The position numbers were made by a program, and so were the translations under genes. From the NCBI GenBank assembly GCA_947459465.1, contig CANHDS010000029.1:1-6828 (forward strand): a stretch of DNA of 6,828 bases. The letters run 5' to 3'. The number at the start of each line of letters is the position of its first letter. Position 1 is the first letter of the stretch. Below are positions 1 to 6,828 of this stretch, one piece after another. Below the pieces are notes generated by a model. It saw only the letters and a program-made list of their open reading frames with translations, searched no databases and was not told the origin of the DNA. Source of the DNA: Burkholderiaceae bacterium (GTDB lineage: Bacteria; Pseudomonadota; Gammaproteobacteria; Burkholderiales; Burkholderiaceae).

Positions 1-1095
1 GTATTCTGAATATTCAATGACAGTCTTCGCTAGAACCGTGACGCTATCGGGATTCGTAAATTGCGAGATTCCGTGTCCCAAATTAAAGATATGGCCATCG
101 AGCGGATGGAGATCTGGCCTCAACGCTGGGGCTTTAGCTAGACCATCTAAAATTTTCTTGGTTTGTGCCTCAATTTGTTCTGGGTTGGCAAACAAGGACA
201 GCGGGTCAAGATTGCCTTGCAGTGCAACGCATTTATTTTTCTCAACCAGCTGTCTTCTTGCTTTTGCAACCGACATGGTCCAATCAAGCCCAATAACATC
301 AGCTCCGGATTCTGCCATGTCATTAAGCCATAGTCCGCCGCCTTTGGTAAAAATAATAATCGGTACTTTTTGGCCATTTAGCTCTCGGGGAAGCTGATCA
401 ATAACATTCCTGATGCTTGCCAATGAAACATCTTGGTACCAGCCGTCGGGCAATAGTCCGCCCCATGTATCGAAAATCATCAGGGCCTGAGCGCCGCTCC
501 GTAATTGCTCCGTCAGATAAGCTGCCACCGACTGGACGTTGATGTCTAAGATATGCTTGAGTAAATCCGGACGATTAAACATCATGGTCTTTGCATGACG
601 AAAATCATCCGACCCTGAGCCATCGACCATATAACAGGCAAGGGTCCATGGGCTGCCTGAAAATCCAATCAATGGGACTCGTTGCATACCATCTTTGACC
701 AAAGACTTCCGAATTTGTGCCACAGCATCGAAAACATATTGAAGTTGATGTAAATCTGCGGGCCTTAATTTTTTAACGTCCTCTTCAGTTCGAAGAGGGT
801 GAGCAAAACTAGGGCCTTCACCAGCAGCAAACTGTAAACCAAGCCCCATTGCATCGGGTATGGTCAAAATATCAGAAAATAAAATAGCGGCATCTAGGGG
901 ATAACGATCCAAAGGTTGCAACGTAACCTCCGTTGCATAAGATGGATTTTTAGCAAGTCCTAAAAAACTGCCCGCCTTAGTGCGGGTTGCATTGTATTCA
1001 GGCAAATAACGGCCAGCCTGACGCATTAGCCATAAAGGGGTTCGATCCGTTTTTTGGCCCGAACACGCTTTTAGAAAGCGATCGTTTGCTAACAA
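1..1095 (-). CDS. hemE: Uroporphyrinogen III decarboxylase, 3' end cut by window edge
   Basis: This cytosolic enzyme removes four acetate carboxyl groups from uroporphyrinogen III to give coproporphyrinogen III in heme synthesis. I translated the minus strand by hand and found 365 uninterrupted codons; only the stop and possibly a few residues lie beyond base 1. Visible family motifs are [11 protein letters not shown] at residues 24-34 (substrate-binding Arg25 and Arg29), [12 protein letters not shown] at 66-77 (catalytic Asp75), [14 protein letters not shown] at 144-157 (Tyr155), IFDTWGG at 207-213, FTKGGG at 249-254, LQGNLDP at 292-298 and FNLGHGI at 337-343 (His341). The start is TTG at 1095-1093. 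An in-frame TAA lies at 1098-1096, and the first in-frame ATG (1026) falls inside the conserved RQAGRY block, so TTG is the only usual start that keeps the family N-terminus (NDRFLKA, compare E. coli NDRYLRA). It begins 5 bases after atpC and is very probably co-transcribed with the atp genes. The family call is secure; the start is strongly supported. Confidence 0.97.
   Translation of the reverse strand, partial: MLANDRFLKACSGQKTDRTPLWLMRQAGRYLPEYNATRTKAGSFLGLAKNPSYATEVTLQPLDRYPLDAAILFSDILTIPDAMGLGLQFAAGEGPSFAHPLRTEEDVKKLRPADLHQLQYVFDAVAQIRKSLVKDGMQRVPLIGFSGSPWTLACYMVDGSGSDDFRHAKTMMFNRPDLLKHILDINVQSVAAYLTEQLRSGAQALMIFDTWGGLLPDGWYQDVSLASIRNVIDQLPRELNGQKVPIIIFTKGGGLWLNDMAESGADVIGLDWTMSVAKARRQLVEKNKCVALQGNLDPLSLFANPEQIEAQTKKILDGLAKAPALRPDLHPLDGHIFNLGHGISQFTNPDSVTVLAKTVIEYSEY
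1066..1080 (-). other. Perfect small hairpin just after the hemE start codon
   Basis: The 15 bases form a 6-bp stem (CGCTTT paired with AAAGCG) around a 3-base loop, within hemE codons 6-10. The stem begins at +16 counted from the first base of the TTG start, near the leading edge of an initiating ribosome. Whether it acts in initiation is inference; a stem this short could be chance. Confidence 0.35.
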
Positions 1096-1100
1096 TTAAA

Positions 1101-1516
1101 TTACTTCTTACGACGCAAACGTGCTATTGCAGCCAACTGTGCGGCTGCCATTGCAAATTCAGACTGGGCATAGGCAATATCAAAATCACCGGCACGATTT
1201 TTCATGGCCTCTTCGGCCCGCCTTTTTGCTTCAAGCGCCTTAGCCTCATCGAGGTCATGCCCACGAATTGCAGTGTCGGCCAAGACTGTTACGCAATCTG
1301 GTTGAACTTCTAGATAGCCACCTGCCACAAATACAAACTCTTCATCGCCATCAGCCTTTTCAATTCGTACTGAACCAGGCCGGATTCGTGTAATTAGGGG
1401 AGTATGGCCATGCAAAATTCCGAGCTCACCCGATTCTCCGGGCAAAGCCACAAACTTGGCCTCACCACTAAAAATCGACTGCTCCGCGCTTACCACATCG
1501 ACGTGAATGGTTGCCA

Positions 1517-1517
<1 letters not shown>
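1101..1517 (-). CDS. atpC: ATP synthase F1 subunit epsilon
   Basis: Epsilon binds gamma at the base of the F1 central shaft, helps couple rotation to the c-ring and can inhibit ATP hydrolysis. The protein is 138 aa, close to E. coli (139). The N-terminal beta-sandwich domain (about residues 1-85) contains the typical [19 protein letters not shown] segment at 25-43 and [11 protein letters not shown] at 61-71. The C-terminal part (about 88-138) is rich in Ala, Glu, Lys and Arg and fits the two-helix inhibitory domain; it ends RLRRKK. The ATG overlaps the atpD stop by one base (TAATG), and only a weak GAAG (1526-1529) precedes it at 8 bases, so translational coupling to atpD is likely. hemE follows after 5 bases with no terminator between. 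Confidence 0.97.
1104..1109 (-). promoter_or_regulatory. Ribosome binding site of hemE inside the atpC 3' end
   Basis: On the minus strand the last two lysine codons of atpC read AAGAAG. This purine-rich Shine-Dalgarno-like stretch ends 8 bases before the TTG start of hemE at 1095. Its position inside the upstream gene suggests that hemE translation depends on ribosomes finishing atpC. It lacks the GGAG core, so it is a weak site. Confidence 0.55.
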
Positions 1518-2929
<1,412 letters not shown>

Positions 2930-2954
2930 CTATTTAATCTTTAAAAATCTTCAC

Positions 2955-3824
2955 TTAAACCGCCGCTGCGCCGCCGACAATCTCGGAAAGCTCTTTGGTA
3001 ATTGCTGCTTGACGGGTCTTGTTATAAATCAACTGTAACTCGCCGATCACATTCTTTGCGTTGTCTGAGGCTGCTTTCATGGCAACCATTCTCGCTGACT
3101 GCTCTGAGGCCATATTCTCTGCCACCGCCTGATAAATCAAGGCCTCAATGTAACGCTTCAATAGACCGTTTAACACTGACTCAGCGTCAGGTTCGTAAAT
3201 ATAGTCCCAACCATGCCCAGAATTTGCTTCTTGGCCCAAATCATCAGCCTCAAGTGGCAAGAGCTTCTCTAAAACAGGCTCTTGTTTCATGGTGTTAATG
3301 AACCGGGTATAGGCTAAATACACAGCATCAACCTCGCCACGCTCAAATGCATCGAGTTGCGCAGTGATTGCCCCTATCAAGCTATCCATGTGTGGGGTGT
3401 CGCCCAACTGAACGGACTGAGACAAAAGCTTTCCTTTGGTTCGATTTAAAAACTGCAAACCCTTCGAACCGATTGCGGTGAACTCAACCGAAACATTCTT
3501 TTCACTAAATTCCTTCATTTGGTTAGTAACCAAACGCAGAACATTCGTATTTAAACCGCCACATAAGCCTTTATCGGTACTTACCAATATAAGGCCAGCA
3601 TTCTTTAACTCGCGTACCGTCATGTAAATAGGACGATATTCTGGATTTGCTTTTGAAAGGTTGGCAGTGATTGTCCGAATTTTTTCTGAATAGGGTCTCG
3701 CTGAACGCATCCGCTCTTGAGCTCGTCGCATCTTCGAAGCGGCGACCATTTCCATCGCTTTAGTGATCTTGCGCGTATTTTGAACGCTCTTGATCTTTGT
3801 GCGTATTTCTTTTGTACCGGCCAT
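2955..3824 (-). CDS. atpG: ATP synthase F1 subunit gamma
   Basis: Gamma is the rotating central shaft that links the c-ring to the catalytic alpha-beta hexamer. The protein is 289 aa, the usual length (E. coli 287). The N-terminal helix (about 1-55) reads as the classic gamma coiled-coil start, with [22 protein letters not shown] at about 10-31. The conserved [11 protein letters not shown] is at 82-92. The C-terminal helix (about 215-289) has [18 protein letters not shown] at 239-256 and the family signature region [14 protein letters not shown] at 275-288. These two terminal helices form the asymmetric shaft. The ATG at 3824 lies 11 bases after the atpA stop. Only a weak AGG (3830-3832) precedes it, consistent with one gamma per complex. 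A 37-base gap separates it from atpD. Confidence 0.98.
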   Translation of the reverse strand: MAGTKEIRTKIKSVQNTRKITKAMEMVAASKMRRAQERMRSARPYSEKIRTITANLSKANPEYRPIYMTVRELKNAGLILVSTDKGLCGGLNTNVLRLVTNQMKEFSEKNVSVEFTAIGSKGLQFLNRTKGKLLSQSVQLGDTPHMDSLIGAITAQLDAFERGEVDAVYLAYTRFINTMKQEPVLEKLLPLEADDLGQEANSGHGWDYIYEPDAESVLNGLLKRYIEALIYQAVAENMASEQSARMVAMKAASDNAKNVIGELQLIYNKTRQAAITKELSEIVGGAAAV

Positions 3825-3835
3825 GATTGCCTATC

Positions 3836-5377
3836 TCAAAAAGTGCCAGCGCGCTTGAAGTCTTCAATCGCGGAACGAAGAGCGGCTTCATCATCTTTGC
3901 TCAAATCTTTAGTGTCCTCAATGCGACCTACCAAATCAGCGTACTTTGACTTCAAATGCTCATGTAGTCCTTTTTCGAAAGGCAGCACCTGCTTGACTTC
4001 TAAGTCATCAAAGAAACCATTGTTGACAGCATACAAAGAGGCGGCCATTTGCCAAACCTGCATAGGCAAGTACTGAGGCTGTTTGAGCAATTCGGTTACC
4101 CGACGACCGCGCTCTAACTGCTTACGCGTTGCTTCATCAAGATCCGAAGCAAACTGTGCAAAAGCTGCTAATTCGCGATACTGCGCAAGGTCTGTACGGA
4201 TTCCGCCCGATAATTTTTTAATGACTTTGGTCTGTGCTGCACCACCCACACGCGACACCGAAATGCCGGCATTAATTGCGGGGCGTACGCCTGCATTAAA
4301 TAGATCGGTCTCAAGGAAAATCTGTCCATCAGTAATTGAAATTACATTGGTTGGCACGAATGCCGACACGTCACCTGCCTGAGTCTCAATGACGGGTAAG
4401 GCGGTTAATGATCCGGTTTTTCCTTTAACAGCACCGTTGGTAAATTTCTCGACATATTCTGCATTTACGCGAGCTGCGCGCTCTAACAGGCGGGAGTGCA
4501 AATAGAAAACGTCGCCAGGATATGCTTCGCGGCCCGGGGGGCGGCGCAACAACAGAGAAATTTGACGATAAGCAACCGCCTGCTTAGTTAAATCGTCATA
4601 AATAATGAGGGCATCTTCACCACGATCACGGAAATACTCTCCCATCGTACAGCCCGCATATGCCGACAAATACTGCATCGCAGCCGACTCAGAAGCACTT
4701 GCTGCCACCACGATGGTGTACTCCATTGCGCCAAGCTCAGTGAGCTTACGGACCACGTTTGCAATGGTCGATGCTTTTTGTCCAATCGCCACGTAAATAC
4801 AATAAACCCCTTTGCCTTTTTGATTGATGATGGCATCGACAGCAACCGCAGTTTTACCGGTTTGACGATCTCCAATGATGAGCTCACGCTGACCACGACC
4901 AATAGGGACCATCGCATCAATCGCCTTTAAACCCGTTTGTACAGGCTGACTAACGGATTGACGCGCAATCACACCAGGAGCAACTTTTTCAATAAAGTCG
5001 GTCAACTTCGTATTGATTGGTCCCTTGCCATCAATAGGCTGGCCAAGAGCATTGACCACACGGCCCAGTAACTCTGGTCCAACAGGAACCTCAAGAATGC
5101 GGCCGGTACATTTCACGGCATCGCCTTCTTTAATGTGCGTATATTCGCCAAGTACCACGGCGCCCACGGAGTCACGCTCTAAGTTCAATGCCAAACCAAT
5201 GGTATTGCCAGGAAACTCGAGCATCTCTCCTTGCATGACTCCAGATAAACCATAAATACGACAAATACCGTCGGTTACCGAAATCACGGTTCCCTGATTA
5301 CGAATCTTTGAATCAACCCCTAATTCGTTAATTCGGCTTTTGATCAGTTCGCTGATCTCGGAAGGGTTTAGTTGCAT
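3836..5377 (-). CDS. atpA: ATP synthase F1 subunit alpha
   Basis: Alpha is the non-catalytic nucleotide-binding subunit that alternates with beta in the F1 head and supplies the arginine finger. With the ATG at 5377 it is 513 aa, exactly the E. coli length, and begins [13 protein letters not shown] as the family does. Walker A GDRQTGKT is at 169-176 (Lys175), the Walker B region LIIYDD is at 257-262 (Asp261), and the arginine finger is Arg376 in [27 protein letters not shown] at 277-296 is the usual conserved stretch. The delta-contacting N-terminus (about 1-20) is present. An in-frame TTG directly upstream (5380-5378) would add one residue but leaves only 3 bases to the Shine-Dalgarno, so the ATG is chosen. 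atpH ends 46 bases upstream and atpG starts 11 bases downstream. Confidence 0.98.
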   Translation of the reverse strand: MQLNPSEISELIKSRINELGVDSKIRNQGTVISVTDGICRIYGLSGVMQGEMLEFPGNTIGLALNLERDSVGAVVLGEYTHIKEGDAVKCTGRILEVPVGPELLGRVVNALGQPIDGKGPINTKLTDFIEKVAPGVIARQSVSQPVQTGLKAIDAMVPIGRGQRELIIGDRQTGKTAVAVDAIINQKGKGVYCIYVAIGQKASTIANVVRKLTELGAMEYTIVVAASASESAAMQYLSAYAGCTMGEYFRDRGEDALIIYDDLTKQAVAYRQISLLLRRPPGREAYPGDVFYLHSRLLERAARVNAEYVEKFTNGAVKGKTGSLTALPVIETQAGDVSAFVPTNVISITDGQIFLETDLFNAGVRPAINAGISVSRVGGAAQTKVIKKLSGGIRTDLAQYRELAAFAQFASDLDEATRKQLERGRRVTELLKQPQYLPMQVWQMAASLYAVNNGFFDDLEVKQVLPFEKGLHEHLKSKYADLVGRIEDTKDLSKDDEAALRSAIEDFKRAGTF

Positions 5378-5383
5378 CAATTA

Positions 5384-5388
5384 CTCCT
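5384..5388 (-). promoter_or_regulatory. Shine-Dalgarno AGGAG and AT-rich leader of atpA
   Basis: AGGAG lies 6 bases before the atpA ATG. It is one of the two strongest matches to the anti-Shine-Dalgarno in the window, the other being atpE. The 46-base gap upstream (5378-5423) has only 13 G or C bases, so the leader should be little structured. No convincing -35/-10 promoter pair was seen in it. Confidence 0.8.
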
Positions 5389-5423
5389 AGATATAAATCA
5401 AATATTCTTAATAAAGGCTAGCG

Positions 5424-5960
5424 TTAAGCAATCAACCGATCGTGCATTTGGCCAAGCTGCGCTTTTACAGAGCCGTCTAAAACCTCGTCGCCCACTTGCA
5501 CGCGAATGCCACCAATTAAATCGGGATTGATCACAACCGTTGGGCGCAACTCTTTTCCACCGAACCGTTTTTTTAGAGCTGCAAGCAAATCATTCAGAGC
5601 GGCGCCCTCGACAGGGAATGCAGAGGTAATGATGGCTTCCGCAGCGCCCTCACTTTTATTCTTCATTGCCGTAAATTGCTTAGCAATTTCAGGCAATACA
5701 GCCAGGCGATGGTTATTTGCTAAGAGCTTAATAAAGCCCCTAACGGATTCGTCAGGCTTTGATTTCAGTAAGCCCTCAACCAGTTTAGCGAGATCATCGG
5801 AACCCAATTTTGGATTATTAGCAAGCGTTAATAATTCTTCGTTTTCCAAATACCTAGCAAGCTCATCGAGCTGGTTTGCCCATGGAGTCAAATCGGCTGG
5901 CTTAGCACTTGCAAACAAGGCTTCGGCATAAGGACGAGCAATGGTGGCAATATCAGCCAT
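5424..5960 (-). CDS. atpH: ATP synthase F1 subunit delta
   Basis: Delta (the OSCP family) sits on top of the F1 head and ties the N-termini of alpha to the b-subunit stator. The protein is 178 aa (E. coli 177). The N-terminal helical domain (about 1-105) begins ADIATIARPYAEALF, the family's usual opening with the ARPYAxALF core at 8-16. The C-terminal domain carries the OSCP signature DLIGGIRVQVGDEVLDGSV at 147-165 and ends in a short helix, QLGQMHDRLIA. The ATG follows the atpF TAA with no base between them (TAAATG), and the nearest AAAGG (5972-5976) is 11 bases away. Translation therefore probably depends on ribosomes ending atpF. The gap to atpA downstream is 46 bases. Confidence 0.97.
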   Translation of the reverse strand: MADIATIARPYAEALFASAKPADLTPWANQLDELARYLENEELLTLANNPKLGSDDLAKLVEGLLKSKPDESVRGFIKLLANNHRLAVLPEIAKQFTAMKNKSEGAAEAIITSAFPVEGAALNDLLAALKKRFGGKELRPTVVINPDLIGGIRVQVGDEVLDGSVKAQLGQMHDRLIA

Positions 5961-6431
5961 TTATAGTTCAGCCTTTAGTTGATCAAGCAATGCCGTATGC
6001 GCCTTGGGGTCGACCTCGCGTCGTAAGATTTGCTCGGCGCCCTTAACGGCCAATGTAGCAACTTGAGTACGAAGTTCGTCACGGGCCTTGCCAACCTGTT
6101 GCTCGGCGTCGGCCTTGGCCTGCGCAATAATTCGGGCGGCTTCTGCCTGAGCATTTGCTTTGATTTCCTCGGCAGCCAATTGAGCGCGCTTTTCAGCCTC
6201 TGCAACTCGCTGAATACTCTCCTGACGAGCAGAGGCCATTGCTTCTTCTGCCTTTTTCGTCGCATTATCAAGATCTAATTTTCCCCGCTCTGCGGCAGCA
6301 AGGCCTTCTGCCACTTTGGCAGCCCGCTCATCGAGCGCCTTCACCAATGGGGGCCATACAAAACGCGCCACGACCCACCATAAAACGAAGAATACGATCA
6401 TTTGCGCGAATAGAGTCGCGTTTAAATTCAC
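5961..6431 (-). CDS. atpF: ATP synthase Fo subunit b, GTG start
   Basis: Subunit b is the membrane-anchored peripheral stalk; a dimer holds the F1 head still while the rotor turns. The protein is 156 aa, as in E. coli. One membrane helix is visible at about residues 5-27 ([20 protein letters not shown]), followed by the conserved VWPPL at 25-29 and Arg36. The rest, about 30-156, is a long polar Ala/Glu/Lys/Arg/Gln-rich helix fitting the right-handed coiled coil, ending LDQLKAEL. The start is GTG at 6431-6429, chosen because the N-terminus MNLNAT matches the E. coli protein exactly and AAAGGA lies 5 bases upstream. It abuts atpH without a gap and follows atpE by 54 bases, which include a small hairpin. 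Confidence 0.97.
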   Translation of the reverse strand: MNLNATLFAQMIVFFVLWWVVARFVWPPLVKALDERAAKVAEGLAAAERGKLDLDNATKKAEEAMASARQESIQRVAEAEKRAQLAAEEIKANAQAEAARIIAQAKADAEQQVGKARDELRTQVATLAVKGAEQILRREVDPKAHTALLDQLKAEL

Positions 6432-6436
6432 GATGT

Positions 6437-6442
6437 TCCTTT
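6437..6442 (-). promoter_or_regulatory. Shine-Dalgarno AAAGGA of atpF
   Basis: AAAGGA lies 5 bases before the GTG at 6431 and supports that non-ATG start. No in-frame ATG lies between this site and the conserved MNLNAT N-terminus. Confidence 0.7.
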
Positions 6443-6460
6443 CAAAACCTGTTGCAGTAA

Positions 6461-6477
6461 TGGATCTGGACGATCCA
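6461..6477 (-). other. Hairpin between atpE and atpF
   Basis: TGGATC and GATCCA form a perfect 6-bp stem around a 5-base loop. In the transcript it begins 9 bases after the atpE stop codon and ends about 30 bases before the atpF start. There is no run of T after it, so it is not a standard intrinsic terminator. It could mark an RNA processing or stability element between the highly expressed c-subunit gene and the rest, but that is inference from position alone. Confidence 0.4.
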
Positions 6478-6485
6478 CAACTAAA

Positions 6486-6770
<285 letters not shown>

Positions 6771-6792
6771 TTAAGTGTGTAAAAAATAAAAA

Positions 6793-6828
6793 TTAATGGT
6801 GGCTATGTGCCTGACCAATGTAGACCAA
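6793..6828 (-). CDS. atpB: ATP synthase Fo subunit a, last 11 codons only
   Basis: Only the C-terminal tail is in the window: LVYIGQAHSHH followed by TAA at 6795-6793. The LVY fits the end of the last membrane helix of subunit a (E. coli ends with a similar TIVYLSMAS tail), followed by a short His-rich terminus. The identification rests mainly on position, directly upstream of atpE as in the standard atpBEFHAGDC order. Subunit a forms the two proton half-channels beside the c-ring. The start and most of the gene lie beyond the right edge. Confidence 0.85.
   Translation of the reverse strand: MVYIGQAHSHH

Noticed and set aside
147..377. Minus-strand open frame of 76 codons
   Set aside because: It is an alternative-frame shadow of hemE, which reads unbroken through this stretch in another frame.
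17..397. Plus-strand open frame of 126 codons at the left end
   Set aside because: It lies wholly antisense to hemE, whose minus-strand frame is continuous and carries family motifs throughout; the antisense product resembles nothing known to me.
1066..1080. Possible intrinsic terminator separating atpC from hemE
   Set aside because: The stem is short, lies inside hemE after the start codon, and is not followed by a T-run on the transcribed side.
987..1313. Plus-strand open frame of 108 codons spanning the hemE-atpC junction
   Set aside because: It is antisense to two well-supported genes, and its product shows no recognisable domain.
3717..4076. Plus-strand open frame of 119 codons opposite the atpA-atpG junction
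   Set aside because: It is antisense to conserved coding sequence; no recognisable product, and no supporting binding site was identified.
5378..5423. Possible internal promoter in the AT-rich gap before atpA
   Set aside because: TATATC-like strings occur, but no partner -35 at suitable spacing was convincing; low GC for an open ribosome site explains the composition.
5506..5931. Plus-strand open frame of 141 codons opposite atpH
   Set aside because: It mirrors atpH, which matches the OSCP family over its full length; long antisense frames are common opposite such genes.

Overview
The window is one continuous gene cluster, read entirely on the minus strand (right to left). It holds an F1Fo ATP synthase operon followed by a heme-biosynthesis gene. 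The order in the direction of transcription is atpB (last 11 codons only) - atpE - atpF - atpH - atpA - atpG - atpD - atpC - hemE (stop codon just beyond the left edge). All eight ATP synthase genes seen are intact where they are fully contained. No mobile element, tRNA, rRNA, CRISPR array or non-coding stretch over 300 bases is present; the longest gap between genes is 54 bases.

The organism is probably a betaproteobacterium, most likely of the Burkholderiaceae and close to Polynucleobacter. This is inference. The subunits closely resemble proteobacterial ones (alpha is 513 aa, b is 156 aa and begins MNLNAT, c carries Asp rather than Glu as the proton carrier). Base composition looks moderate, and hemE directly follows atpC, an arrangement I recall from Polynucleobacter. 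A database search would settle the genus.

Right part (6828-5424): the membrane Fo subunits a, c and b, then delta, the peripheral-stalk link to F1. Middle (5377-2955): alpha, then gamma, the central shaft. Left part (2917-1101): the catalytic beta subunit, then epsilon. Far left (1095-1): hemE, uroporphyrinogen III decarboxylase. It starts with a TTG codon 5 bases after the atpC stop, and its ribosome binding site lies inside the last codons of atpC.

Together the genes make the proton-driven ATP synthase (Fo a-b2-c-ring, F1 alpha3-beta3-gamma-delta-epsilon). hemE supplies a tetrapyrrole step leading to the hemes of the respiratory chain that builds the proton gradient. Subunits needed in more than one copy (c, b, alpha, beta) have spacers of 37-54 bases and clear Shine-Dalgarno sequences. 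Single-copy subunits (delta, gamma, epsilon) abut or overlap the previous gene and have weak ones. No promoter or terminator was recognised; the operon promoter should lie beyond the right edge and the terminator beyond the left edge. I found no previously undescribed system; the findings concern expression signals and start sites.
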